A stretch of 64,000 nt of DNA from Streptococcus sp. LQJ-218 (GTDB lineage Bacteria > Bacillota > Bacilli > Lactobacillales > Streptococcaceae). The notes under the pieces are model-generated. The model saw only the letters and a program-made list of their open reading frames with translations. It was not told the origin of the DNA and ran no database searches. Below are positions 55,769 to 64,000 of this stretch, one piece after another. Both the position numbers and the translations under genes were made by a program. How positions within the stretch are numbered: position 1 is the stretch's first letter; each line of letters begins with the position of its first letter. Where the stretch lies: the NCBI RefSeq assembly GCF_003428885.1, contig NZ_QQRU01000006.1:82649-146648 (forward strand), read 5' to 3'.

Positions 55769-56191
55769 CATACTCTTCAAAAATCTCTTCAAACCGCGTC
55801 AACGTCGCCTTGCCGTAGATATATGTTACTGACTTTGTCAGTTCTATCTGCAACCTCAAAACAATGTTTTGAGCTGACTTCGTCAGTCTTATCTACAACC
55901 TCAAAGCAGTGCTTTTAGCTGACTTCGTCAGTCTTATCTACAACCTCAAAGCAGTGCTTTTAGCTGACTTCGTCAGTTCTATCTGCAACCTCAAAACAAT
56001 GTTTTGAGCTGACTTCGTCAGTCTTATCTACAACCTCAAAGCAGTGCTTTTAGCTGACTTCGTCAGTTCTATCTGCAACCTCAAAACAGTGTTTTGAGCT
56101 GACTTTGTCAGTTCTATCTGCACCCTCAAAGCACTGCTTTGAGCAACCTGCGACTAGTTTTCTAGTTTGCTCTTTGATTTTTATTGAGTAT
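55769..56191 (+). repeat. Large BOX element with seven 45-bp boxB units
   Basis: The element starts with boxA (TACTCTTCAAAAATCTCTTC, then ACGTCGCCTTGCCGTAG). The core GACTT(C/T)GTCAG then recurs seven times at 45-bp intervals from 55831 to 56101. It ends with boxC (CTAGTTTTCTAGTTTGCTC, then TTTTATTGAGTA). Units alternate between two sequence versions (CAAAACA.TGTTTTGA and CAAAGCAGTGCTTTTA). It occupies nearly all of the 495-bp gap between rsuA and the GlsB-like gene, where I see no gene. Confidence 0.95.
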
Positions 56192-56204
56192 CAGATTTAA
56201 GAGA

Positions 56205-56435
56205 TTAACTTCCTCGTCTCCAGAAAATCGCTAAGACAATCATGGAACCTAGTACTGCCGGAATAATGGCAGTTCCTGCTATTACCGGTCCCCAAGTCCC
56301 AAAAAGCAAATGGCCTATAAAGGCACCAATCCATCCGAGAAACATTTTTCCAAAACATCCCATTCGCTCTCCACGATTGGTCAGAGTACCTGCTAAAAAT
56401 CCCACTAGGAGACCAACGAACATACTTCCTATCAT
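56205..56435 (-). CDS. GlsB/YeaQ/YmgE family small membrane protein
   Basis: This 76-residue protein has three membrane helices (about 3-18, 28-46 and 50-70). It matches the transglycosylase-associated GlsB/YeaQ/YmgE family (GLLVGFLAGTLT, GWIGAFIGHLLFG), often stress-induced; function unknown. A good ribosome site (AAGGAGA) precedes the ATG. It is 9 bp after pepS, so they are probably cotranscribed. Confidence 0.85.
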   Translation of the reverse strand: MIGSMFVGLLVGFLAGTLTNRGERMGCFGKMFLGWIGAFIGHLLFGTWGPVIAGTAIIPAVLGSMIVLAIFWRRGS

Positions 56436-56444
56436 ATTATCTCC

Positions 56445-57686
56445 TTAATTTGCCCAATCTCCGTTACGGAAAAGTGGTACACGTGTCCCATCCTCACGGA
56501 TACCATCGATATCCATTTGGTTAGAACCAATCATAAAGTCTACGTGAACATCTGAACGGTTAAGCCCCGCAGCTTCAAGCTCTTCTTCACTCATCTCCGC
56601 TCCACCAACTACGCTAGTTGCATAGGCTGCACCGATAGCCAAGTGATTTGACGCATTCTCATCGAAAAGGGTATTAAAGAAGGTAATGCCTGACTGAGAA
56701 ATTGGGCTTGGATCTGGTACCAAGGCACATTCACCTAAGGCACGCGCACCCGCATTTTCAAAGACAAGGTCTTTCATCACCTGATCACCCTTCTCAGCAG
56801 TGATATCTACGATTTGTCCATCTTTAAAGGTCACCTTAATGCCTTCAATGATGTTTCCATTATAGCTAAGCGGTTTTGTAGAAGTGACATAACCATCTGC
56901 ACGATGGAAGTCAGGCGCTGTGAAGACTTCTTCTGTCGGCATATTTGGCAAGAATCCTTCGCCCTGTGCATTGATAGCCCCAGCGGATTCCCAAACATGG
57001 TTCTTCGGCAAACCAAGGGTCAAATCTGTCCCTGGAGCTGTGTAGTGAAGGGCTGAGAATTGTTCTTTATTAAGCATATCTGCCTTGCTCTTGAGGATAG
57101 CTGCATGCTCTTCCCAAGCCTTAACAGGATCTTCTTCGTAGACACGGCAAGTCTTGAAGATTTGATCCCAAAGGAGGTCCACTGCTTCTTCGTCGCTCGC
57201 AGCATTTGGAAAGACTTTCTTAGCCCACTCAAGTCCAGCAGCGGCTGCTACAGTCCAGCTAACCTTGTTGGATTGCGTTGCGATGCGCATTGGCTTCATG
57301 GCAAGTCCCATAGCTTTGGCAGAAGCTGATAGCTTGTCAGCATCTACTCCGTTCAAGGCACCTGGATCAGATGAGCGAACTCCAAGACGGCTAGCCTTGT
57401 TCTCCAAGAGATAGTTCATCTCAGCAATCTTGTATTCCGGTACATTGTCCAGACGCTCCATCGGCGCATGGAGGAATTTCTCACGGTTAATGACATCATC
57501 TGTCCACTGAACGATGACCTCATGCGCACCCAAGGCATAAGCTTCTTTGACGATTAAGTGAGCCAACTCACGTTGCTCCACATCGATAGAGAGGGCCAAA
57601 GTGTGGCCAGGCTGCACGTTAATTCCGTTCGCAACCAACAATTTCGCATATTTTTCTAGATTTTCTTTAAAATTTGGTAAAACCAT
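56445..57686 (-). CDS. pepS: PepS, M29 metallo-aminopeptidase
   Basis: This cytoplasmic aminopeptidase T/PepS-type enzyme of family M29 releases N-terminal residues from peptides. It has 413 residues. The N-terminal half starts NFKENLEKYAKLLVANGINVQPGHTL. The C-terminal half has the metal-binding glutamate and histidine segments, such as GRALGECALVP, FDENASNHLAIGAAY and HVDFMIGSNQMDIDG. It ends RNGDWAN. It follows a small gene after polC. Confidence 0.93.
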   Translation of the reverse strand: MVLPNFKENLEKYAKLLVANGINVQPGHTLALSIDVEQRELAHLIVKEAYALGAHEVIVQWTDDVINREKFLHAPMERLDNVPEYKIAEMNYLLENKASRLGVRSSDPGALNGVDADKLSASAKAMGLAMKPMRIATQSNKVSWTVAAAAGLEWAKKVFPNAASDEEAVDLLWDQIFKTCRVYEEDPVKAWEEHAAILKSKADMLNKEQFSALHYTAPGTDLTLGLPKNHVWESAGAINAQGEGFLPNMPTEEVFTAPDFHRADGYVTSTKPLSYNGNIIEGIKVTFKDGQIVDITAEKGDQVMKDLVFENAGARALGECALVPDPSPISQSGITFFNTLFDENASNHLAIGAAYATSVVGGAEMSEEELEAAGLNRSDVHVDFMIGSNQMDIDGIREDGTRVPLFRNGDWAN

Positions 57687-57706
57687 GTTGTTTCTCTTTT
57701 CTATTT

Positions 57707-57859
57707 TTATTTTTCTTTCAAAGCAGAGAATAATCCTGCTAAAGCAATAGCGCCTGACAAGAATGCTGTTGATAGAAGAATTGTTTGATCAGCAAGTTCT
57801 AATTGATAGTCAAATACCTTCTCAGCCGGCTTATCTTCCGCGAAAATTCTTAGTTTCAT
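57707..57859 (-). CDS. Small protein between polC and pepS (possibly DUF3272)
   Basis: This is a 50-codon gene. The product starts MKLRIFAEDKPAEKVFD and has one hydrophobic helix (about residues 27-46) before a basic end. A strong ribosome site (GGAGGGAA) lies 6 nt before the ATG, and codon use looks normal, so I believe it is expressed. It resembles the short streptococcal DUF3272-type proteins, but that is from memory. It lies between polC and pepS in the same direction. Function unknown. Confidence 0.7.
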   Translation of the reverse strand: MKLRIFAEDKPAEKVFDYQLELADQTILLSTAFLSGAIALAGLFSALKEK

Positions 57860-57878
57860 CTATTTCCCTCCAAGACCC

Positions 57879-60800
57879 TTAAAACAAATCATCAAACAAA
57901 CTCAACTGGTTATCCTCTGGCATATTGCCGAGAATTCCCATCTCATCCATCTTTTCAACCAAGGTTGATGAGAGTCCTCCACGCTTGCGCAATTCGGTTT
58001 TAGAGAGGAATTCTCCCTCTTGACGAGCGCGCACTAATTGCTTGGCAACGTTCTCTCCCAGACCATCCATAGCGACAAACGGCGGGATAAGGGTGTCTTC
58101 ATCGATGATGAATTCAGTCGCATCACTACGGTATAGATCTAGCTTGCCAAATTTGAAACCACGTTCCCACATCTCATTGACGATTTCAAGTGTGGTATAA
58201 AGATCAATTTCTACGTTGGAAGCTTCATTGTTCTTCCGCTTTTCAGCAATTTCTTGCATCTTGCGTTTGATGGCATCCAAGCCCGCTCCCATGGTCTTGA
58301 TATCAAAGGCCTTGGCACGGATGGAGAAGTAAGCACAGTAATAATAAATCGGATGGTGAACCTTGAAGTAGGCTACACGAAGGGCCATCATAACGTAGGC
58401 TGCTGCATGGGCTTTAGGGAACATGTACTTGATTTTTCCACAAGATTCGATATACCACTCAGGCACATTATTGGCCTTCATGGCCTCGATATAACCATTG
58501 CGCTCTTCTTCTGAGATTTTAAGCCACAGTCCCTTACGCACTCGCTCCATGATGGTAAAGGCCATCTTAGGATCTAAACCAGCGTGCATGAGGTAAACCA
58601 TGATGTCATCCCGACATCCGATAACGGTTGATAGGTCTGCTATTCCTTGCTTAATCAGCTCTTGAGCATTGCCCAGCCAAACGTCGGTACCGTGGGACAA
58701 CCCTGACAACTGAAGCAATTCTGCAAAAGTCGTCGGATGGGTTTCATCTACCATCCCACGTACAAAGTTAGTCCCAAACTCTGGGATTCCCAGCATGCCC
58801 GTTGGCGTCCCGATTTGCTCCGGCGTCACGCCAAGCACATTCGTCCCAGAAAAGAGGGCCATCACACCTTCGTCATCCATAGGGATTTCATTAGGGTCAA
58901 TCCCAGACAAGTCCTGAAGTTTCCGAATCATGGTCGGATCATCATGTCCCAGTACATCGAGTTTGAGGACGTTCTCATCGATATCGTGGAAGTTAAAGTG
59001 GGTGGTCTGCCATTCAGCCGTCACATCATCTGCTGGATACTGGACAGGCGTAAAATCGTAGACATCCATGTAGTTAGGAATAACAACGATTCCCCCCGGG
59101 TGTTGGCCTGTCGTTCGTTTGACACCAGCAGCACCTTGAGCGAGGCGTTCTACCTCTGCATCACGATAAAACTTGCCATAATCTCGCTCGTAACCCTTTA
59201 CAAAGCCATAAGCAGTCTTGGCAGCTACCGTACCAACCGTTCCCGCACGGAAGGCATATTCCTCACCAAAGATATCACGCACATCCAAGTGGGCACTAGG
59301 CTGATCTTCTCCCGAGAAGTTCAAGTCAATATCGGGAACCTTGTCTCCATCAAAACCAAGGAAAGTTTCAAACGGAATATCTTGCCCATTTTTGCTAAGT
59401 TTGTGACCACATTTTGGACAGTCCTTATTAGGCATATCAAATCCTGAACCGTACGAACCATCGGTGATAAACTCGCTGTACTGACACTGACCGCAAACAT
59501 AGTGAGGAGAGAGAGGATTGACCTCCGTAATCCCAATCATGGTCGCAACAAAACTAGATCCGACAGATCCACGAGAACCAACCAAGTAACCCCGTTCATT
59601 GGAACGTTGCACCAGCATCTGCGATGCTAGATAAATCACAGCAAATCCATTCCCCAGTATGGATGTTAATTCCTTTTCAATCCGCAAATCAACAATATCT
59701 GGCAGCGGATTTCCATAAATCTCAAAAGCTTTCTTATAGGTCAACTCAGCAACAGTTTCTTCAGCCTTATCAATGAAAGGCGTGTACAAGTCACCCTTAA
59801 CCACCTCAACGGGTTCAAAGTTTTCTGCCAGGGCATTAGGATTTTCAATGACCAGTTTACGAGCCAGTTCCTCACCCAAGAAGGCAAATTCATCCAACAT
59901 CTCATTGGTTGTTCGAAAATGAGTCTTAGGTAGCGGAGCTGGTTGAGCATGCTCACCGTGACCAATGGTACGGTTAATTATCGCTCCCTGTCCCAAACTA
60001 CGGACAATAATTTCACGGTAAATCTCTTCTTCTGGTTCAATATAGTGGACATTCCCCGTGGCTAGAACGGGCTTACCAAGACGGTCCCCAACCTCTATCA
60101 AACTCTTGATAATAGTATGGAGTTCCTCCATATCCTTGATCTGCTCCTTGGCAATCAAGGGAGCATAGATAGCTGGAGGCATAACCTCGATAAAGTCATA
60201 ATACTTGGCCACTTCAACTGCCGCATCCACACCTTGAGAAACGACGGCATCAAAAACTTCACCTTCTGCACAGGCTGATCCTAAAATCAAACCTTCCCGA
60301 TGGGCATCTAGAACCGTTCTTGGAATCCGTGGCACTCCTTCAAAGTACTTGGTATTAGACAAGGAAACCAGTTTAAAGATATTCTTCAGCCCTACTTGAT
60401 TCTTGACATAGATGGTCGCATGCTTGATGCGAGCTTTTTTATAAGAATCTGGACTAATCAAATCAATATTGAGTCTAGCTAAATCAGTCACACCATGTTT
60501 TTCTGCTACCTCTTTGATAAAGATAAAAAGCAGGCGACCTGTAGCTTCCGCATCGTAGTTGGCCATGTGGTGATGTTCTAGAGCCACACCAAAGCGCTTG
60601 GTCAAAGGCCCCAAACCATGACGTTTATACTCAGGATAAAGGTTTCTAGCAAACTCCAGCGTATCAATAACCGGCTGACTAATCTTTGGCAGACCATGAC
60701 GCTCATAATTGGCATTCATAAAGCCAACATCAAAGGTGGCATTATGGGCGACTAGGACCGTATCTTTACAAAATTCTTGGAATGCTTGCAAAACTTGTTT

Positions 60801-62270
60801 CAGTGGTTTGGCATTTTTGACATGGTCATCTGTAATTCCAGTCAACTCAGTAGTAAAAGCCGATAAGGGATGCCCAGGATTGATAAATTCATCAAATTCG
60901 GCAATGACATTCCCCTTGTACATCTTAGAGGCCGCAACCTGAATCAAGTCATTATAGATGGCTGATAGCCCCGTCGTTTCCACGTCAAAGACCACATAGG
61001 TTGCTTCGGACAAATCCATCCCCACTTCGTTATAGACGATAGGGACACGGTCCTCCACGATATTGGCTTCCATACCATAGATCAGCTGGATTCCCGCTTT
61101 CTTAGCCGCCTTATATCCGTGTGGGAAGGACTGGACATTTCCGTGGTCCGTGATGGCAACCGCCTTGTGTCCCCACTTAGCAGCTGTCGCAACGATTTCT
61201 TCTACCTCTGGTAGAGCATCCATGGTCGACATATTAGTATGAGCATGAAACTCAACCCGACGCTCACCTTCTGGCATCAAATCCTTACGCTCATAGTGAA
61301 CAACTTCCTGCACATCCTGCACGTTCATAGTCAAATCACGTGTAAAGTTATTCATCTCCACATTCCCACGAACTCGGAGCCAAGAATTTTTCTTGATGAG
61401 GTCAAACTTCTGAGCCTCTTCCTCGTTCTTAACCCACTTTTGCATAGAAAAACTTGAAGTGTAGTCTGTCATTTTAAAGTTGATTAAAACACGCCCTGTT
61501 CTGGTCACTTTTTGCTCCACATCAAAAACAACCCCTTCAAAGACCAGACGATTTTCCTCCGTCGTGACTTCGATCATAGGAGTAATCTCCGCCTTGTCCA
61601 GCTTTGGTTTAGCTGCAGCTTTTTTGGCTTGAAAATCAAAGGTTGGTTTCTCTTCCGCTGGAGGAGGTGCCATCTGTTCCAGTTGTTTCATAGCACGGAG
61701 CGCTTCCTCATTTGCAGCTTGAACAATCTGCTCATTTTCAGCATGAAAAGCTTCTTCCTGCACCTGGGTCAGAACATCATTCTTCTCGACCTGACAGTTA
61801 AAAGTTGGAAAACCAAACTTTTCAAGTTGTTTAGCTAAATTAGGAAGATGATTCTTCTTAAAATGTTCCTTATCAATCGCCTCAGAACCTTCAATAAAGA
61901 GTTGATTTCCCTCAGCACGAACTTGCAAATTCTGATAAAGTGACTTAAAACCTTGACTAGCACATGGCCCTTCAGAAAAAGCCTCTTTATAATAGGCCTG
62001 CAAGAGTTGATTTGAAAATTCTTGAGACAGAGCCTTGATTTCGAAAACAGCTTTATTTCCTGTCTTAGAAAATTCCTCACTCAAACCTTTCTTTAATTCT
62101 AAAAAGATTTCAATTGGTAAAATATTAGAAAATACGAAATGAAACTCCCATACCTTACTAATTTTATGAACCACCACTCGCTCAATATCAGCCTGCGCTA
62201 AAGCAGGAGCCTGTCTCATCTCAGCAGGCATCCCCAGTTGATTCATCAAAATTTCAAAATTATTTGACAT
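57879..62270 (-). CDS. polC: PolC, DNA polymerase III alpha subunit (Gram-positive type)
   Basis: This is the main replicative DNA polymerase of low-GC Gram-positives. It has 1463 residues, as expected. Domains in order are: an N-terminal region (about 1-225); an OB fold (about 235-325); a PHP domain (about 335-420 and after the insertion, starting [18 protein letters not shown]); a DnaQ-like proofreading exonuclease inserted in it (about 423-590, [10 protein letters not shown] and [11 protein letters not shown]); the polymerase palm ([25 protein letters not shown]); and a C-terminal HhH region. The ATG has TGAGGAAA upstream and a TGGTAAAAT -10. Confidence 0.97.
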   Translation of the reverse strand: MSNNFEILMNQLGMPAEMRQAPALAQADIERVVVHKISKVWEFHFVFSNILPIEIFLELKKGLSEEFSKTGNKAVFEIKALSQEFSNQLLQAYYKEAFSEGPCASQGFKSLYQNLQVRAEGNQLFIEGSEAIDKEHFKKNHLPNLAKQLEKFGFPTFNCQVEKNDVLTQVQEEAFHAENEQIVQAANEEALRAMKQLEQMAPPPAEEKPTFDFQAKKAAAKPKLDKAEITPMIEVTTEENRLVFEGVVFDVEQKVTRTGRVLINFKMTDYTSSFSMQKWVKNEEEAQKFDLIKKNSWLRVRGNVEMNNFTRDLTMNVQDVQEVVHYERKDLMPEGERRVEFHAHTNMSTMDALPEVEEIVATAAKWGHKAVAITDHGNVQSFPHGYKAAKKAGIQLIYGMEANIVEDRVPIVYNEVGMDLSEATYVVFDVETTGLSAIYNDLIQVAASKMYKGNVIAEFDEFINPGHPLSAFTTELTGITDDHVKNAKPLKQVLQAFQEFCKDTVLVAHNATFDVGFMNANYERHGLPKISQPVIDTLEFARNLYPEYKRHGLGPLTKRFGVALEHHHMANYDAEATGRLLFIFIKEVAEKHGVTDLARLNIDLISPDSYKKARIKHATIYVKNQVGLKNIFKLVSLSNTKYFEGVPRIPRTVLDAHREGLILGSACAEGEVFDAVVSQGVDAAVEVAKYYDFIEVMPPAIYAPLIAKEQIKDMEELHTIIKSLIEVGDRLGKPVLATGNVHYIEPEEEIYREIIVRSLGQGAIINRTIGHGEHAQPAPLPKTHFRTTNEMLDEFAFLGEELARKLVIENPNALAENFEPVEVVKGDLYTPFIDKAEETVAELTYKKAFEIYGNPLPDIVDLRIEKELTSILGNGFAVIYLASQMLVQRSNERGYLVGSRGSVGSSFVATMIGITEVNPLSPHYVCGQCQYSEFITDGSYGSGFDMPNKDCPKCGHKLSKNGQDIPFETFLGFDGDKVPDIDLNFSGEDQPSAHLDVRDIFGEEYAFRAGTVGTVAAKTAYGFVKGYERDYGKFYRDAEVERLAQGAAGVKRTTGQHPGGIVVIPNYMDVYDFTPVQYPADDVTAEWQTTHFNFHDIDENVLKLDVLGHDDPTMIRKLQDLSGIDPNEIPMDDEGVMALFSGTNVLGVTPEQIGTPTGMLGIPEFGTNFVRGMVDETHPTTFAELLQLSGLSHGTDVWLGNAQELIKQGIADLSTVIGCRDDIMVYLMHAGLDPKMAFTIMERVRKGLWLKISEEERNGYIEAMKANNVPEWYIESCGKIKYMFPKAHAAAYVMMALRVAYFKVHHPIYYYCAYFSIRAKAFDIKTMGAGLDAIKRKMQEIAEKRKNNEASNVEIDLYTTLEIVNEMWERGFKFGKLDLYRSDATEFIIDEDTLIPPFVAMDGLGENVAKQLVRARQEGEFLSKTELRKRGGLSSTLVEKMDEMGILGNMPEDNQLSLFDDLF

Positions 62271-62958
62271 TCATTTTCCTCACATTATTCTCCTACTATT
62301 TTACCATATTTAGAAAAATATATAGATAGTATTTTTCCTTAAAAAATGCTACTTTTAACAAATGGCTCTATAATATTTGTAGTAGGTAAATCCTCTATGG
62401 ATATTATGGAGCCTATTTTGTTGTAGAAAAAAAGTCCCATAAAATCTATAATGAAAAGTGACCAAACCATCATTAGAAAGAATCATATGGAACAAGTACA
62501 TTTTATCACAAAACTACTCTATATTAAAGACTCAAATATCCAGATTCTAGACATCATCAATAAGGATACACACAAGGAAATCATAGCTAAATTGGACTAT
62601 GATGCTCCATCTTGTCCTGATTGTGGAAATCAAATGAAGAAATATGACTTCCAAAAACCTTCTAAAATTCCTTACCTCGAAACAACTGGTATGTCTACTA
62701 GAATTCTTCTTAGAAAGCGCCGTTTTAAGTGCCATCAGTGCTCTAAAATGATGGTCGCTGAGACTTCTATCGTCAAGAAGAATCACCAAATCCCTCGTAT
62801 CATCAACCAAAAAATTGCTCAAAAGCTAATTGAAAAGACTTCTATGACTGATATTGCTCATCAGCTGGCCATTTCAACTTCAACTGTCATTCGCAAGCTC
62901 AATGATTTTCACTGTAAGCATGATTTTTCTCGGCTTCCAAAGATTATGTCCTGGTATG

Positions 62959-62988
62959 TTGAAACAGTCAGGGGAGTGACTGTTTCAA
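62959..62988 (+). repeat. Small palindrome 1 inside the transposase pseudogene
   Basis: The 12-bp perfect arms TTGAAACAGTCA / TGACTGTTTCAA enclose GGGGAG. About 47 bp of foreign sequence around it replaces the segment expected between the IMSW and MSFIAQDFD codons. Confidence 0.8.
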
Positions 62989-63200
62989 TCGGGAGATGAA
63001 GATGAGCTTCATTGCACAAGATTTTGATAATCTCAATATCATCACTGTTCTTGAAGGTAGAACACAAGCTATCATTCGAAATCACTTTCTTAAATATGAT
63101 AGAGCCGTCCGATATCGAGTGAAGATCATTACGATGGGTATGTTTAGTCCCTACTATGACTTGGCTAAACAGCTTCGCTTTCAAATTTTTAGGCTCAGGC

Positions 63201-63225
63201 TAAAACAGTCCACTGGACTGTTTTA
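63201..63225 (+). repeat. Small palindrome 2 inside the transposase pseudogene
   Basis: The 11-bp perfect arms TAAAACAGTCC / GGACTGTTTTA enclose ACT. The core AAACAGTC / GACTGTTT is shared with palindrome 1. It lies where the transposase should encode the segment after AKQL and before HLSRAMSRV. Confidence 0.8.
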
Positions 63226-63822
63226 CTCCAACATCTTAGCCGTGCTATGAGTCGTGTGCGTGTTCAAATTATGAATCAATTTGAACGAAAATCCCATGAA
63301 TACAAGGCTATCAAGCGCTACTGGAAGCTCATTTAACAGGATAGTCGTAAATTCAGTGATAAGCGTTTTTATCGTCCTACTTTTCGTATGCACTTAACCA
63401 ATAAAGAAATCCTAGACAAGATTTTGAGCTATTCAGAAGACTTAAAACACCACTATGATCTCTATCAGCTCTTGCTTTTTCACTTTTAGAACAAAGACCC
63501 TGAGAAATTTTTCGGACTCATTGAGGACAATCTGAAGCAGATTCAGCCTCTTTTCCAGACTGTCTTTAAAACCTTTCTAAAGAACAAAGAAAAAATCGTC
63601 AACGCTCTTCAATTACCTTATTCCAACGAAAAATTGGAAGCGACCAATAATCTCATCAAACTTATCAAACGAAACGCCTTTGGATTTCGGAACTTTGAAA
63701 ACTTCAAAAAACGCACTTTTATCGCTCTGAACATCAAAAAAGAAAGGACGAAATTTGTCCTTTCTCTAGCTTATCTTTTCTTCAACCCACTACAGTTGAC
63801 AAAGAAGTAATTCATTAAGAAT

Positions 63823-63841
63823 AAAAAAATACCTTAAGTAT
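63823..63841 (-). terminator. Weak terminator after the tRNA cluster
   Basis: ATACT-TAA-GGTAT followed by TTTTTTT on the minus strand makes a short hairpin after tRNA-Pro. Confidence 0.45.
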
Positions 63842-63853
63842 CCAAATGTTTAA

Positions 63854-63927
63854 TCGGGAAGACAGGATTCGAACCTGCGACACCTTGGTCCCAAACCAAG
63901 TACTCTACCAAGCTGAGCTACTTCCCG
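63854..63927 (-). tRNA. tRNA-Pro (UGG)
   Basis: A 74-nt cloverleaf is visible. The acceptor stem is CGGGAAG/CTTCCCG with discriminator A. The D-loop is CAGCTTGGTAGAG, the anticodon loop TTTGGGA contains TGG, and the T-arm is GCAGGTTCGAATCCTGT. CCA is not encoded. It is the last visible gene of a tRNA cluster read leftwards. Confidence 0.97.
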
Positions 63928-63942
63928 AGTTAAAAAGAAAAA

Positions 63943-64000
63943 TGCACCCTAGAGGAGTCGAACCTCTAACCGCCTGATTCGTAGTCAGGTACTCTATCCA
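63943..64000 (-). tRNA. tRNA-Arg (ACG), 3' part
   Basis: The 3' 58 nt of a tRNA are present. The anticodon loop CTACGAA contains ACG, the T-arm is AGAGGTTCGACTCCTCT, and the acceptor 3' strand ends GGGTGC with discriminator A. The 5' acceptor strand lies beyond the right edge. It is 15 bp upstream of tRNA-Pro. Confidence 0.93.

Larger units (their letters stand above)
62364..63806 (+). mobile_element. IS1167-like insertion sequence (ISL3 family), decayed
   Basis: The left end GGCTCTATAATATTTGTAGT and the inverted right end (CTTCTTTGTCAACTGTAGTG on the minus strand) are imperfect terminal repeats about 1.44 kb apart, the size of pneumococcal IS1167. The interior encodes an ISL3-type transposase in pieces. 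It inserted between the polC promoter and a tRNA cluster and faces the opposite way to both. Confidence 0.85.
62487..63810 (+). pseudogene. ISL3-family transposase (IS1167-like), multiply disrupted
   Basis: The product begins MEQVHFITKLLYIKD. It keeps the N-terminal zinc-finger cysteines (CPDCGNQMKKYD, KCHQCSKMM) and HTH region, then the DDE-type core pieces (IMSW..., SFIAQDFD.LNIITVLEGRTQ, RYRVKIITMGMFSPYYDL) and the C-terminal NNLIKLIKRNAFGFRNFENF. It is inactive: two stretches are replaced by small palindromes (around 62959-62988 and 63201-63225), which remove the first and second catalytic regions. Nonsense codons also occur at 63334-63336 and 63487-63489. Confidence 0.9.

Noticed and set aside
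53185..56191. CRISPR array (regular repeats)
   Set aside because: The 45-bp units are contiguous without spacers and match boxB, so they are BOX elements, not CRISPR.
58737..59447. A 236-codon open frame on the plus strand inside polC
   Set aside because: It is antisense to the conserved polymerase domain, has no ribosome site and its translation resembles no protein; it is a shadow of polC codon use.

Overview
The window is chromosomal DNA of a mitis-group Streptococcus (S. mitis / S. oralis / S. pseudopneumoniae / S. pneumoniae relatives). The evidence is the low-GC Firmicute gene style, six BOX-type repeats (a hallmark of pneumococcus and its close relatives), an ISL3-family IS1167-like element, and genes recognisable by sequence: amiACD, endA with its epuA neighbour, the sulABCD folate cluster, manLMN, ccpA and polC. 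Species cannot be settled from sequence reading alone.

Layout. 1-3.7 kb: oligopeptide permease genes amiD (start only), amiC and amiA, then a tRNA-Cys. 4.1-10.4 kb: a CorC/HlyC-type membrane protein, the surface nuclease endA with epuA and murA, then a DUF1146 protein, sepM, coaD and rsmD. 10.4-14.3 kb: asnA, a Bax-inhibitor-like membrane protein, a SpoU-type RNA methyltransferase, acylphosphatase and yidC. 14.5-18.5 kb: an AT-rich five-gene accessory module (ABC ATPase, two ABC permeases, response regulator, histidine kinase) that looks like a lantibiotic-immunity/resistance cassette. 18.8-27.2 kb: pflA (broken by one nonsense codon), lysA, purR, yhaM, rmuC, thiN, rpe, rsgA and ksgA. 27.3-31.4 kb: a bacteriocin-associated-type ABC module with an Rgg/PlcR-like regulator. 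31.5-35.2 kb: rnmV, tatD, an AliB-like peptide-binding lipoprotein and rpmH. 35.3-41.7 kb: alaA, a small membrane protein, uspA, a HAD-MazG fusion, asparaginase, ccpA and a DUF960 protein. 41.8-45.6 kb: the folate operon folP-folC-folE-folBK. 45.7-50.1 kb: a CPBP protease, an AzgA-type purine permease, a HAD phosphatase and adhP. 50.4-53.1 kb: the mannose PTS manLMN. 53.5-62.3 kb: pepC, a 16S-type pseudouridine synthase, small membrane proteins, pepS and polC. The end holds a decayed IS1167-like element and two tRNA genes (Pro, and the 3' part of Arg).

How it fits together. Peptide uptake (AmiACD, the AliB-like receptor) and peptidases (PepC, PepS) supply amino acids. ManLMN imports sugar. 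CcpA is encoded here, and cre-like sites lie at manLMN, pflA, uspA and ccpA itself. Mixed-acid and redox metabolism is represented by pflA and by adhP, whose -10 box lies inside an almost perfect Rex operator.

The most notable points for follow-up are: (i) four genes (rsmD, a TrmH-like methyltransferase, an RsuA-like synthase and a DUF1146 protein) whose ATG lies 6-7 nt after an extended -10 box, predicting leaderless mRNAs, three of them for RNA-modifying enzymes; (ii) a three-base duplication in folP at the known sulfonamide-resistance hot spot; (iii) the pflA nonsense codon; (iv) two related small palindromes replacing transposase sequence in the IS; and (v) inverted large BOX elements around pepC-rsuA.
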